NCBI RefSeq assembly: GCF_000002235.5
Contig: NW_022145599.1
Location: 24,760,879 to 24,824,878 of the forward strand
Source of the DNA: Strongylocentrotus purpuratus
Lineage: Eukaryota; Echinodermata; Echinoidea; Camarodonta; Strongylocentrotidae
Length of the DNA stretch: 64,000 bases
Direction: 5' to 3'
The translations under genes and the position numbers were made by a program. Under the pieces are notes generated by a model that was given only the letters and a program-made list of their open reading frames with translations, searched no databases and was not told the DNA's origin. How positions within the stretch are numbered: position 1 is the stretch's first letter; every line of letters begins with the position of its first letter. This document shows, one piece after another, positions 42,880-55,871 of the stretch.

Positions 42880-43750
42880 ATTGCTCCAATTCAATGAGTC
42901 AGGGTTGTATATACAGGGTTTGATGTCCAAAGACACTTGGACACTGAGTTACATTTATTTACATGTTTTTTTAATGATATTGTTATGCTTTATTACGATG
43001 GCTTCCATTCAATGTGTCAGGATTGTATATACAGGGTTTGATGTCCAAAGACACTTAGACACTAAGTAACATTTACTTAAATGTTTTTGAATGATACTGT
43101 TATGCTTTATTACGATTGCTACCATTCCATGTGTCAGGATTGTATACAGGGTTTGATGTCCAAGGACACTTGGACACGGAGTTACATGTACTTCTATGTT
43201 TGTTAATCACTATTATGTTCTTTTATGATGTCTTCTATTCAATGTGTCAGGATTGTATACAGGGTTTGATGTCAAAAGACACTTTTATACTGAGTTACAT
43301 TTACTTCAATGTTTTTGAATTACTATTATGTTCTTTTATGATGGCTTCAATTTCAAAGACACTTTATACTGAGTTACATGTACTTCTATGTTTGTTAATC
43401 ACTATTATGTCCTTTTATGATGGCTTCAATTCATTTTGTCAGGATTGTATACAGGGTTCGATGTCAAAGACACTTATATACTGAGTTAAATGTACTTTTA
43501 TGTTTGTTAATCACTATTATGTTCTTTTATGATGGCTTCAATTCAATGTGTCAGGATTGTATACAGGGTTTGATGTCAAAAGACACTTATATACTGAGTT
43601 AAATGTATTTTTATGTTTGTTAATCACTATTATGTTCTTTTATGATGGCTTCAATTCATTGTGTCATGTTGTATACAGGGTTTGATGTAAAAAGACACTT
43701 TTATACTGAGTTACATGTACTTCAATGTTTTTGAATAAGTACTATGCTCT
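42880..43750 (+). repeat. 113-118 bp satellite array, about eight units, one truncated
   Basis: Same unit as 34625-35335. One unit near 43350 is shortened (GGCTTCAATTTCAAAGACAC). Confidence 0.92.
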
Positions 43751-44720
43751 TTCATGATGGCTGAATGAATATGTCTCCAATAACTTATACAAAAAGCAGT
43801 ACTACATACAATGTATTTTTATATGTTTGTTTGTTTTCACAGATTTCCAAATAGGGACAAATATTTGTATGACAGTAAACCAAAGTGATTAGTTTACCAC
43901 AGGATTACAATTATTTTGTTTTATAATCTAATTGCAAGATATAAAACCTGCTTTAGAAATTCCTCATCAGAATATTTACCTTCCTAGTGCATTTTCTGTC
44001 ATGGATTAACTGATTTAGTTAAAGTGGATGGGTACCCAAACCACCAGAGCAACTGCTCATGGACTAGTAGTAGATTTGTTGTCTTATCTCTTTATAATGG
44101 ATGAGGTTAAAGAAGTATAATCCCTTCTTGCCTGGTCATTGACAATCACTTTGGATAAGCATTTTATTGAAAACAATTCACTGACATTTCACTAACATCT
44201 ACAGATAGTACACCTTAATAGTCTTTATAAATATAATGTACATGAGTAACATAAATATATATGTATGCTTTTAAATAACTGCATGTCTTTCTCTATCAAA
44301 CAAGCTGAAGCAATATACCTAAAATGTCTTTTTTTATTTTGAGAAGTAGCTTTTCTCAAGTTAATATGTATTTGATTAATGCATTTCATCTCTAGTGTGC
44401 AAACAATTTAATGTATATAGAATATTTCCTGGTGCTTATTTCGGAGTGCCATGTGCGTTTATAGATCTTTTTATTTATTCATGTTGATGTCATATCGCCA
44501 TGTCATCTCATCCTTCCGATTGGTCACTAAGGGTTCCTTTTACACTACATTTGGAGCCTAAGTGGAGGGTTGTATCTGCAAATTATTAAATGTTTAATCA
44601 AAATGAAACCATACCAAAATATTCAGAGGGCAATTTTTCAGTCACTTTATATATGCACTTCATCGATGCATTTCATCCATGAAGACACATTTATTCAAAA
44701 TTGCGTTCGATGATTAATTA
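43751..44720 (+). other. 3' flank block of Ig units (copy of 35336-36290)
   Basis: Nearly identical to 35336-36290 up to GATTAATTAACT, where it breaks into Ig-gene sequence (44721). No gene. Confidence 0.7.
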
Positions 44721-45243
44721 ACTATCAGGATGGTGTATGGATGCCTTCCCTTACTGACCCCAGTGAAACTGGCACATTGTTGAAACAGACCATTCTCATC
44801 AGGAAATCTGTGCCAGTATTTTGTTGTTCTTCTACTTTGACTGAGTACACAGAAAGATGTGAATGTAATGATACTGGCCTGAATATAACTGATGATGATG
44901 ACAATGACCCTTGCCCTCCTTTAGAAATTACAACAATGTCTCCTCTTTCCACTCTTACAGAAAACAATCAAAGTAATTATTATTCCACAATGACGTCCTC
45001 TATTCCGATTTATAAAAAAAATGCAACTCCAACATATGTGTACCGGTAGTCATTCACTCGATTGCCGTACCTATTGAAGTTATACTGCTAATCCTGAGTT
45101 TGTTTTTCCACTATAAAATTAAAACAAAGATCAGAAATAATAATAACGGTAAAGATCCTCCCATTCCTTTAGAATCGAATACATCACTACTTAACGGTCA
45201 TAAGATGACAAATGGATCAAGCAAACATACAGAGTTCGTGTAA
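44721..45243 (+). pseudogene. Ig-family pseudogene, 3' half, tail type II, fused to satellite flank
   Basis: Starts abruptly in the second domain (CTATCAGGATGGTGTATGG corresponds to 56389 onward in copy 3). The signal peptide and V-set are gone. The frame runs through the Cys-rich domain (VFCCSS) to YKKNATPTYVYR, then stops because of an extra A in an A run at about 45012-45020. Past the slip, the TM and tail of copy 3 type can still be recognised (CCTCCCATTCCTTTAGAATC). It is most similar to copy 3 (55872). The break point GATTAATTAAC indicates a deletion or unequal exchange. Confidence 0.85.
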
Positions 45244-45589
45244 ATTCTACAATACTTTGAAGAACATCCAACTTTGTATGACATCATTAAACTAAAGTGA
45301 AAATGCTTCAATACACTTTAATGAAGACTCCAAACAAAATAATGGAAATCTCATAATGATTCTTAGCTCAATTTCGAATCTAACTGAATTGTGAGAAAAT
45401 TAATGGAGTATAAACTCTATTTGTATCTAACTAGAATCCTCTTAATTCTAGAAAATCGTAAATCACTTTAAAATTAGAATATTCTATGGAGGAAGATAAA
45501 TTACAATTTGAAAAATTTGAATAAAATTCCATAGTTTACTGAAAGTGGACAATAAGAACACTGCACAAAAATACTAGCTTTGTCAGAAT

Positions 45590-46070
45590 TGGTTCCATTC
45601 AATGAGTTAGGATTGTAAATACACATTTTGTTGTTGTCCAAAAACATTTGGACACTGAGTTATATTAATTTCAAAGATTGTTAATCACTTTTATGATCTG
45701 TTATGATGTCTTCTATTCAATGAGGTCAGGATTGTAAATACAAGTTTGTTTTGTCCAAAGACACTTGGACACTGAGTTACATGAACTTCAGTGTTTTTGA
45801 ATAACTATTATGCTCTTTTATGATGTCTCAATGAGTCAGGATTGTATATACAAGTTTGTGTTGTCCAACCACACTTGGATAATAAGTTACATATACTGCC
45901 AATTATGCTTTTTTAGATTACTATTATGATCTTTTATGATGGCTTCTATTCAATGAGTCAGGATTGTAAATACAAGTTTTTTGTTGCCCAAAGGCAGACT
46001 TGGAAACTGAGTTACATGAACTTCAATGTTTTTTTAATTATAATAATGCTCTTTTGTGTTGGCCGAATAA
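45590..46070 (+). repeat. Diverged 113-120 bp satellite array, four to five units
   Basis: AGTCAGGATTGTA, CAAGTTTGTTTTGTCCAAAG and CTTGGACACTGAGTTACATG repeat with about 120-bp spacing; older and less uniform than the other arrays. Confidence 0.8.
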
Positions 46071-47069
46071 ATATGAATCCAATTAGTTCCAACAAAAAGC
46101 ATTGCCAGATGGAAATGTTCTTTTACTGTAAATCATGTCTTTTAGTTGGTTTGTTTGTGTTGCTCTCACAGATTTCTAAATAGGAACAATATTTGTATGA
46201 CAGTAAACCAAAGTGATTAGTTTACCACAGGACTACAAATAGTTTGTTTTATAATCTAATTTCAAGATACAATACCTGCTTTAGAAATTCCTCACCAGAA
46301 TATTTACCTTCTAGTGCATTTTCTGTCATGGGTTAACTGATTAAGTCAAAGTGGATGGGTACCCAAACCACCAGAGCAACTGCAAATGTGATGCCCATGG
46401 TTACACAATTTAGCTCATGTACTAGTAGTAGATTTATTGCCTAATTATCTCTTTATAATGGATGAGGTCTAAGTAGTACATGTCCTTCTTGCATGATGAT
46501 TAATCACTGTGTATCAATTGACAATAACTCTGGATTATTATTTTGTTTAAATAAGCATTGTTAAGTGTTAACCCAATAACGACGACATTTTACTAGCATC
46601 CACAGGTTACTGATTCTATATTGTCTTGATGTTCTACCACTTATATTATACATGTTGCCCTTTTTACACTTAAATAATAGTCTTTAAAACGTTAATGTGC
46701 TGGAGTAATCAGAGGCCATTTACCTCTTATATACATACATCATCCTCTGCAATAGTCACAATAAAAAGTGTCCGTGATGTGAATATTAATTAAACAAATC
46801 ATAAAATTTGATGGTAGGTTAGTATAAAGGTAAACAAAGGCAGAGGAGAAAAGGAAAGGGTATGGGGCAGAGAAAACGAGTAATAATAAAGTAACGGGTA
46901 TTTAATGAACTGCTTAAATAAAGAACCTAATTCGTGACTTAATCAACCCATCATCCTTTGAAGCAGAAACACTTGTGTATATGTATATATGCCCATGCCC
47001 ATATCTGCTTAAACAAGAAAAAAATCACGAATTAGACATGATAGTGATACACTCCTTCATTGTACTATA
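46071..47069. other. 3' flank block and unique spacer
   Basis: 46190-46410 matches 35440-35620. Beyond that, sequence is not repeated elsewhere in the window and no exon was recognised. Confidence 0.5.
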
Positions 47070-47400
47070 CAGGGGCGGATCTAGCTTTTTGCTAAGGGGG
47101 GGGTTTGACCAAAATAATGACGATGCAGAGCATCGTCCACGAGCCGCGTAGCGGCGAGCCGATTTTTTGGGGGGTGTTTATTTGAACCCCGTAAGTGATG
47201 TTTTCCTGGCATCTATTAACAAAATGGAGACCATAAAAAGCAGTGCATGATAACGTCTTTTTAAATCAAGTAACAGCTTAATACACAGTTATATCCAGCC
47301 TTTTTATCATGTGTTTGATTAAGTTACCAGATGAGTTGAATATCTTCTCACAATATTTGCACTTGAAAGGGTTTCTCTCCAGCGTGCGTTCTTTTTTCTT

Positions 47401-47444
<44 letters not shown>

Positions 47445-47505
47445 GGCCGCCCAAGGGGGGGGGGGTTTGAACCCCCTAAACCCCCCCCCCGTAGATCCGC
47501 GCCTG
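47070..47505. mobile_element. CAGGGGCGGATCTAG-ended non-autonomous element
   Basis: The termini are CAGGGGCGGATCTAG and TAGATCCGCGCCTG. CTATA occurs directly on both sides (47065-47069 and 47506-47510). Inside are a G run, a T run of about 42 (47403-47443) and C runs. No transposase. Confidence 0.75.
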
Positions 47506-48440
47506 CTATATGCATTTGTAAATAGCAACCCACGTACTCATATATAGATATATATATATGTTCTGTGAGTTTTTTAATTCCATTCAGCTACAGGTATATT
47601 CGATATCTGACCATAACTTAATGTCTTGACCTTCATTGACAGTTTGTCTTAAGGGGTAAGATGAGATGAACGTCAAGATGTCAATGTAATAATTATGTAA
47701 AGACGCCGTTTAGTGATCATCCATCTAATAATAAAGACCATTCTGTATCTGTAGTTTGACCAAATCAGACGTGTCCTTTTGTCTTTCTGTGTCTCAGTCA
47801 TGTCATGAAGAGAGATCACACGGTGGAAGAGATAACAAACAAATTATGCCTTCTAAAAAACACTGTACTTTACTAGACATATGAATGGGCTTTCTTAGCT
47901 ACGAGAGATTATCTGAAGCTCATTATTGCAGCTGTACGCCACACGCTCCTGCGACATTCGTTCTGTAGTCAATTTTCTACAATCACTGAATTTGTAGCTT
48001 TAAACCTGGACATAATTCTATACAAAATTAACACCAAACTCAGCTCTAATCCTGAACTGAAACCCAATTGAATTCACAATTCTAACTCTATACATCTACA
48101 TTTGACCAACGCAAAAGTACTGGAGCAATTGTCACAAGAGAAAATTTCAAATCACCCATGGTGCCACAAGAGCATACACGTCCAGTACGAGTGCGAAGAT
48201 CATCTAATATTTTTTTCTGGGACACATTGATAGAAAACCATGGACATGAGGTTCTGCTAAACAAGACATAAAAATGAGACCCCATGATCAGACACATAAT
48301 AAAATATTTAAAAAAAGATAAATATGTCAAAAAGATGTGGATGAGGGTGGCATGTAAATGTGAGTGTGTGTTATGTGGTTGTGTGTGTGTGAGGGTGTGT
48401 GTAAATTTGTGAGTTTGTGAAAGCATGTGGTTGCTATTAA
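47506..48440. other. Unique spacer with (GT)n at 48358-48410
   Basis: No gene recognised. The 138-codon minus-strand frame at 48088-48504 runs through the GT repeat (His/Thr-rich) and into the MITE, and is judged spurious. Confidence 0.5.
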
Positions 48441-48806
48441 AGGTAAAGACCAGTATTGGAAACGCCCCAATTTCAAAAAATGAAATGGAAGCTCTCAATA
48501 CCAATCATGTGAAAGAATATGTTTTGACTAATACATGATGATAAAAAAATTGCCGGGAAACCGCCTACTAATTCATATATTTGGTAAATTTGTTTCTCTC
48601 ATGGTCTGTGAGAGATATAGGGTAGTCCCATATACATCTTTCTGTGTATAGTGCTTGTAACTTTACGAAGAATGGGCCAAATTTCTTATCATTTTGATGA
48701 TTCCAGAACCTTGCAGATGCTAGATGCTAGATGATCAACCTTTTCTGATCGATTCCACAACGTTTCTTTCACAATGCAATCGCATGACCATAACTGGTCT
48801 TTACCT
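48441..48806. mobile_element. Full-length TTAA MITE of the TAAAGACCAGT family
   Basis: The termini are AGGTAAAGACCAGT and ACTGGTCTTTACCT, with TTAA on both sides (48437-48440, 48807-48810). Contains GTAGTCCCATATACATC and CACAATGCAATCGCATGACC, shared with 20364-20710 and with the inserts of the two Ig pseudogenes. Confidence 0.85.
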
Positions 48807-49861
48807 TTAAATGTGGGGTGAGTCTGGATGCGTGTGTGTGTGTGTGTTTGTGTGTGTCAAGTGAGACAAGGCAAATCAAGGTTGGTGTATGTGTGTGTGT
48901 GGGTGTGCATTATATGCAGTAATTGAGGGATAGATCATGTGCTAATACATTATTTAGTTTAGAAACTTTCTTAACGTCGCTAAATTCTCCATGAAGTTCT
49001 GTCTATAATTTCCTTTTTACTGCTGGATGATTTGATCTAGACCTTTTCCAACGACTTGTATGAAAGCCAAATGGGATGCTCAATCATTATTAAAAACTAA
49101 AGTTGAACTGTGCAGATGTAGATTAACATTCTTATGATAACAAACACTTTTAATGCCAAGTATATTTTTTGCCATAATTTAATTGAGGACGAGGTTATTG
49201 AAAATATCAGAAAAAAATATGGGCATCCTATCTGGCACTTCATACACAAGTCGTTTATAAAGTCATGCGTAACTTTACGAACAGCTTTATGAAACACCCC
49301 CAGGTCATTACAAAAAACAGACAGACAGACTGTGTGTATGCGTGTGTGTAACTGTGTGTGAGGGTGAGGTGTGTCGTTATGTTTCATACATCATCATGCT
49401 ATCCTGCAAGCTTGATTGTGTGGACTTTGCACCTTACATTCAAGTGCACAGAGAATTTGCTCTGTACATCATAAGGGCTGTTCACACACAAAGTATAATC
49501 ACATCCTCACTTTCAAAGTGTACTTATAACCTTAAAAAAATAATTTGCATACAGCTAGAACGTATAAAATCAACCTAACAAAAACTTACCTGGCATTCTA
49601 TGGGCTATAACTCAGTGTGAAGAAAATTAAAGAATATAATATCAACACAGGAATAAGGCTGGGTTAGTGAAATGGAATGTGATAGTTCTCAGATTCAAAA
49701 CTTTACAGAATTAGGAGTCAAATTAACCATAATGGAAGATGTTAAAATATAAACAGAAATTGAGCAAAATTACAGATTACCTGACAAAAAAAAGTTGAAG
49801 CAAAAATATACACTTAACATGGTTCTACCGAACTGTAAAGGCATTCTTTTGTACCTCTCTC

Positions 49862-49897
<36 letters not shown>

Positions 49898-50698
49898 TTT
49901 CCCTTTCTTTCTTGCGCTCTCTGTTTATCTCTTTCTCTCTCCCTTTCTCTCTCTCTCTCTCTCTCTTTCTCTAATTATGTACCTACCGGTATATAAATAT
50001 ATAAACATATTGTGTGAACAGTAAAATAGAGAATGATGGTTCATTATCTACAATTAAGTTCCTCGGTCACTGCTCTCCTTTGATGCAAGCTACCCAACCT
50101 TAATTATATAATTATGCATTCACTTTCTCACGAGTTGTTTTAAATACACTTATATAATTATATTATTTATCCCCCAGATGAACAGGCAAATATTATGGGG
50201 GATTCGTATCAGGAATTAAATACAATATTTTCCTGCACTTAATTCATTTCATTTTCTTTTCTTTATGTGAATCCATATTTCCTACAAAGTGTGAATGGGC
50301 TTAATGTTGATATGCACCTGCCATATGGTACTGAATGTTGGCACCATTCCAACTGTTCGTTGATTGCATGCTATATTCACTGTTGTCAAGCTGAACGCGG
50401 TAGGCGGGAAACATGATTTTTCACTGGAGCTACATATAACTTCATTTTTTACAAGCAGAATTTAAAGGCAACCTGAAAACAACATAGGAAGGTAAGTGTA
50501 TCATTTGTTTATATAAAACCTCTAGTTAATAATGATGTACATTTAATGTATTATGATTGAATGGGATCACAGCAACAGTGATATCTTTATATAATTATAT
50601 TTAAAGCAATCTAAAAAATCTGATATCATATAAATGATACATGTACTACCTACTCACAAAGAAGTATGGTAAAAGATTGGGTTTTGATAGAGGTTTAG
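48807..50698 (+). other. Spacer and 5' block of the unit of Ig copy 3
   Basis: From about 49340 it is a diverged copy of the 5' blocks of the other units (GAGGGTGAGGTGTG, ACAGGAATAAGGCTG, CT microsatellite 49856-49975, TTCGTTGATTGCATG). No coding segment. Confidence 0.6.
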
Positions 50699-53600
50699 CA
50701 GGCGCGGATCCAGGATTTTCCAATAGAGGGGGCCGGACATTTGAAAATTGCGCAGACCGTTTTTCAAGGTCATATTAGAAGCACCATACCGGTACAATTT
50801 TTGACATTTTCATCAGGGGGGGGGGGGGGGGGGGCTATAGCCTCTTGCCTGAAAAAGTAATTTTCTGATTTCACAATTCGGCTAGTGAGCGAGCAACAAT
50901 TTGAGCATTATAATGTGAAAGTGTTATTTATCACCAAAATAAACGAGAAAAGATATCAAAAACGCATATTCGGGCAGCTCGCTGCCACCCCCCCTCCCCC
51001 ATTATGCGCGAAGCGCGGAAGCTTTGACCTTCCATTAATTATTAGAGAAAGGAGACTATTCGTTGTACCGTTCTAGACTCTTAATCCTTGTCTAAATTCA
51101 GTTTTCCCCCTCCTGCGCGAAGCGCGGAAGCTTTGACGTTTCATTAAATTATTAGAGAAAGAAAACGATTTGTTGTACCATTCTCGACTCGTATTCCTTG
51201 TCTGAATTCAGTGTTCCACCTCCCGCGCAGAGCGCGGAAGCTTTGACCTTTTATAGTTTGAATTAAAATTATTAGAGAAAGATTATTCGTTGTACCATTC
51301 TCGACTCATATTCCTTGCCTGAATTCAGTTTTCCCCCTCCCGCGCAAAGCGCAAAAGCTTTGACCTTTTATAATTTAATGAAATTATTAGAGAAAGATGA
51401 TTCGTTGTACCGTTTTAGACTCTTAATCCTTGTCTAAATTCAGTTTTCCCCTCCCGCGCGAAGCGCGGAATCTTCGACGTTTCATTCAATATTAGAGGAA
51501 GAAGACGATTTGTTGTACCATTCTCGACTCGTATTCCTTGTCTGAATTCAGTTTTCCCCCTCCCGCGCAAAGCGCGAAAGCTTTGACCTTTTATAGTTTA
51601 ATGAAATTATTAGAGAAAGATGATTCGTTGTACCGTTTTAGACTCTTAATCCTTGTCTAAATTCAGTTTTCCCCTCCCGCGCGAAGCGCGGAATCTTCGA
51701 CGTTTCATTAAATATTAGAGGAAGAAGACGATTTGTATTCCTTGTCTGAATTCAGTTTTCCCCCTCCCGCGCAAAGCGCGGAAGCTTTGACGTTTCATTA
51801 AATTATTAGAGAAAGAAGACGAATCGTTGAAACATTCTCGACTCTTAATCCTTGTTTGAATGCAGTTCTCCCCCCCCCCCTCCTCCCGCGCGAAGCGTGG
51901 AAGCTTTGACCTTTCATTAAATTATTAGAGAAAGAAGACTATTCGTTGTACCGTTCTAGACTCTCAATCCTTGTCTGAATTCAGTTTTCCCCCTCCTGCG
52001 CGAAACGCGGAAGCTTTGACGTTTCATTAAATTATTAGAGAGAGAAGACGAATCGTTGTAACATTCTCGACTCTTATTTCTTGTCTGAATTCAGTTTTCC
52101 CCCTCCCGCGCGAAACGCGGAAGCTTTGACCTTTCATTAATTATTAGAGAAAGAAGATTTGTTGTACCATTCTCGACTCTTATAACTTGACTAATTTCAG
52201 CCGCCGTCCTCCCCCCTCCCCCCCCCCCCCCCGCGAAGCACGGAAGCTTTGACCTTTGATAGTTTGATGAAATTATTAGAGAGAGAAGACGAATCGTTGT
52301 AACATTCTCGACTCTTAATCCTTGTCTGAATTCAGTTTTCCCCCTCCCGCGCGAAACGCGGAAGCTTTGACCTTTCATTAATTATTTGAGAAAGAAGATT
52401 TGTTGTACCATTCTCGACTCTTATAACTTGACTAATTTCAGCCGCCGTCCTCCCCCCTCCCCCCCCCCCGCGAAGCACGGAAGCTTTGACCTTTGATAGT
52501 TTGATGAAATTATTAGAGAAAGAAGATGATTCGTTGTTTCATTCTCGACTCTTAATCCTTGTCTGAATTCAGTATCCCCCTCCTGCGCTTTGCGCGGAAG
52601 CTTAACGTGTCATTAAATTATTAGAGAAAATAGACTATTCGTTGTACCGCCATCAATTCTGCATCCTTGTCTGAAATGAGTTCCCCCCCCCCCCCGCGCA
52701 AAGCGCAGAAGCTTTGACGTTTCATTAAATAATTAGAGAAAGAAGATGATTCGTTGTTCCATTCTCGACTCTTAATCCTTGTCTTAATTGAGTTCCCACC
52801 CCCCTCCCGCGCGAAGCACGGAAGTTTTGACGTTTCATTAAATTATAAGGGAAAGGAGACGATTCTTTGTACCATTCTCGACTCCTTGTCTAAATTCAAT
52901 TTTCCCCTGCGCTGCCCGCGCGTAGCGCGTAAGCTATGACGGTTCATTATATTATTAGAGGAAGAAGACGAATCGTTGTACCATTCTCGTCTCTTAGTCC
53001 TTGTTTGAATTCAGTTTTTTCCCCTCCCACGCGAAGCGCGGAAACTTTGACGTTCATTAAATTATTAGAGAAAGAAGATGATTCGTTGTTCTATTCTCGA
53101 CTCTAAAATCCTTGTCTGAATTCAGTTTTTCCCGGCCCGCGCGTAGCGCGTAAACTTCTGACGTTTCATTAAACTATTAGACAAAGAAGACGATTCGTTT
53201 TACCTTTCTCGACTCCCAATCCTTGTCTGAATTCAGTCCCCCCCCCCCTCCGGCCTCCCCAGCGATGCGCGGAAGCTTTGACATTTCATTAATTTATTAG
53301 AGAAAGAAGACGATTCGTTGTACCGTTCTCGACTTGTCAGAATTTTCAAAAATGTTTCTTTGTCTGCTCCTTTTTCATCCTATGTCATCTTACTGCCCCT
53401 ACCGCCCTTGGCTACGCGCCTGCTTTAAAGGGAAAATGAAACAATCATGATTGTGATGGCACACAATTAGGTTAGTAGAAATGAAATGGAAAAAAAATCT
53501 ATTACAACAACCATGGATAAATCACGGCCGGGAGCGTCATAGTTTTGTGTTATCGGGCGAGGGCCGGGGCGTAGCGACCAAGCGAGATTTTGCAATGCTG

Positions 53601-54220
53601 AATGCTGAAATTATGCATTCTAGAAAATCCCTGAGCCCAATATGTACGTTCTTTCCGCTATATTTCTTTCTAGCTATATTTCTAAATTTCCTGGGGGACG
53701 TGTCCCCCTATCGGGCCCAGGATTGCCGCCCCTGTCCATGATTACTACCAACATGAGTTCAAATACAAGCACAAGCGAGTTGGTATATGAGCTGAATCCA
53801 AATGAAGGGCAAAATAAGAGTTGTGAAGCGGCCCTACCGTTAATTTAAAATTTGACTGTTGAGTATATAACTTCTATTTAAAAGACACCCAAAATATTGT
53901 GCCCTTTTCAAATTTCTCACTAAAGAGTGATGACCTTTGTAGCGCAGGGGCTGTTCTTAACGTTTAACTTTGAACCCGCGGCTCGAGATTTTATGCGGCC
54001 GGCCCGGCCCCCCTCTATTCAATAATTTCGTTATCTTTTCTCTTCTCTTTTCTTTTCTCTTCTTTTTTCCTTTCTCTTCTCCTTTCTTTTCTCTTCTCCT
54101 TTTTTTTCTCCTCTTCTCCTTTCTTTTTTCTCTTCTTTTCTTCCTCTTTTTTTTTCTTCCTTTTTTTTGCGCCGCCAATAGGGGGCCGCGGCCGTTTCGG
54201 CCCCCCTGGATCCGCCACTG
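50699..54220. mobile_element. 3.5-kb non-autonomous element filled with a 105-120 bp minisatellite
   Basis: The termini are CAGGCGCGGATCCAGG and CCTGGATCCGCCACTG, flanked by GTTTAG on both sides (50693-50698 and 54221-54226). Joining the flanks restores the family sequence (GAGGTTTAGG then TTGGGTTGG, as at 61465-61495). At 50970-53330 about 21 units repeat GCGCGAAGCGCGGAAGCTTT, TTAAATTATTAGAGAAAG, TACCATTCTCGACTC and TTGTCTGAATTCAG. 53410-54220 has further transposon-like ends (CTACGCGCCTG) and a T/C-rich tract (54022-54168). No transposase frame was seen. Confidence 0.8.
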
Positions 54221-54262
54221 GTTTAGGTAGTATTTTGGGTTGGTTGGAATAAGGAATAGGTA

Positions 54263-55108
54263 GGGGAGACTCAGTTTAGTTGAGCCAGTTGGTTAGTTGA
54301 GCCACCCCCTCTAAAATAAACCATAACCATTAAAAATAATGCTGCTATCTGGTGTTACCTTATGGTACAAGGAACACACATAATGATGCAGACTATACAA
54401 GCTTGTGTAAATCAACAAAATTTGAATTTGCTATTCAAAGTGAATTCCGTGAAAAGTGGACATGTCCTTATATTTTCTACACCTTATATAATTAACTGAC
54501 TATCATAATACAGTTGAAAGGATTATCATTGTATATCATTTTAACCTTATTATTTGATTTGTGTCTAGTAAGACTTTCACTTTTCACCACGATGGATTCG
54601 AAATGGTGGGTGTGGTGGTAGTTGAGCTGATGTGTATGTGGTTTATAGTTGAGCCAGTATTTGCAAGTGTGTTTGTACATGTATGTATGTGTTTGTATGA
54701 AATTGTGTGGGTGCGTGTGTGTGTGTGTGTGTGTGTGTTTGCAAGTGTGTGTATTTATTTTATTCAATTGTATGTTTTTGTTTGTATTACACTTTTGGAG
54801 GAATAAAACAAAATTACTATAAAATAAAAAAAGTCATTTGTATTTATGCCACTGATCTACATATGGCTCAACTATGCTGACACCCTGGCTCACCTAACCT
54901 ACGTGTTGGTGTTAATTGAGCCACTTGACCACTTTTTTTAAGTCTCCCCTGGCTCTAAAATCAAAAGTTTTTTTCTCCATAATATACAGATATAATATGC
55001 CTAACATACTGCTCTTTCAATCCCACCCCCAAACAGCCTTACAAAACATTACCCAACGGCACCAGGTGACCTTGAATAAAAAGTGGCTCAACTAACCTGA
55101 GTCTCCCC
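54263..55108. mobile_element. 846-bp MITE with GGGGAGACTCAG ends, TA target
   Basis: The termini are GGGGAGACTCAGTTTAGTTG and its near-complement CAACTAACCTGAGTCTCCCC, flanked by TA. Joining the flanks gives AGGTATA, as in the paralogous 61507-61513. GGCTCAACTA / TTGAGCCA motifs repeat inside. TA target and size fit Tc1/mariner-type MITEs. Confidence 0.85.
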
Positions 55109-55871
55109 TATACAATATTAGGTGGAAGTTAGTAAATTAGTAAGAGCTAGTGTCCATAGAGCAAATGTCACCCAGTTTATGTCGTACGTTCCACCTACTC
55201 TATTTCTTTCTTCTAACACATCCAGGAGACGAATATATGACAGTTCGTGCATCTCAAGTTACTCTAAAGGCCGTTTCTTTACCAACGCTGAATCCTACAT
55301 GAAGAGGTTGTTGCTGTTGTATCAAATTGAAATCAAGCCTGATGATTAACCTATTGACTACTGGAATGTGACATCCCTATAGGCTTAATACGGAAATCAC
55401 CAGGTTCCTGTAGGCGAAGGGTGAAGACGGGAATTACTCAGTCCTGGCTGATAGATCATTTTTTGCTGTATTTCTAATTGCCCAATGTGATGATTCTAAC
55501 AAGCTGACAATCTAAAGTTGACTGATCCATCAGAAACAGAAGCTGGAACACACTACAGTACATTGCGGCTACAATTAGTGCAGCATTTGTGCCTGTGTAA
55601 ATGTCACAGAACCAGATGATGTATAAATGCGAGCTTAAGAATAGAAAACATGTACCGGTATGCTTGAATTTCAAACAACTGGCTGGCTTTTAGCCCCAGC
55701 GTATCCATCTGGAATTTTGTTATTGAGTTGAAATTTTGTTATTGAGTTGGATATTACTGTTTGAGAATGATATAGAATTCTGGCAATCACTTTCTCCTCT
55801 TTGCAGTTACTCACTGAAAAACCTCTAGGTATTTCTCCTTGGGGGGGATCTAAATCTCACCATAATTCAAA

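Noticed and set aside
48088..48504. 138-codon minus-strand frame
   Set aside because: It begins in the MITE at 48441 and crosses a GT repeat. Composition is not protein-like beyond the repeat.
53970..54230. Lys/Glu-rich or Phe/Leu-rich proteins
   Set aside because: They come from a pure T/C tract read on either strand.
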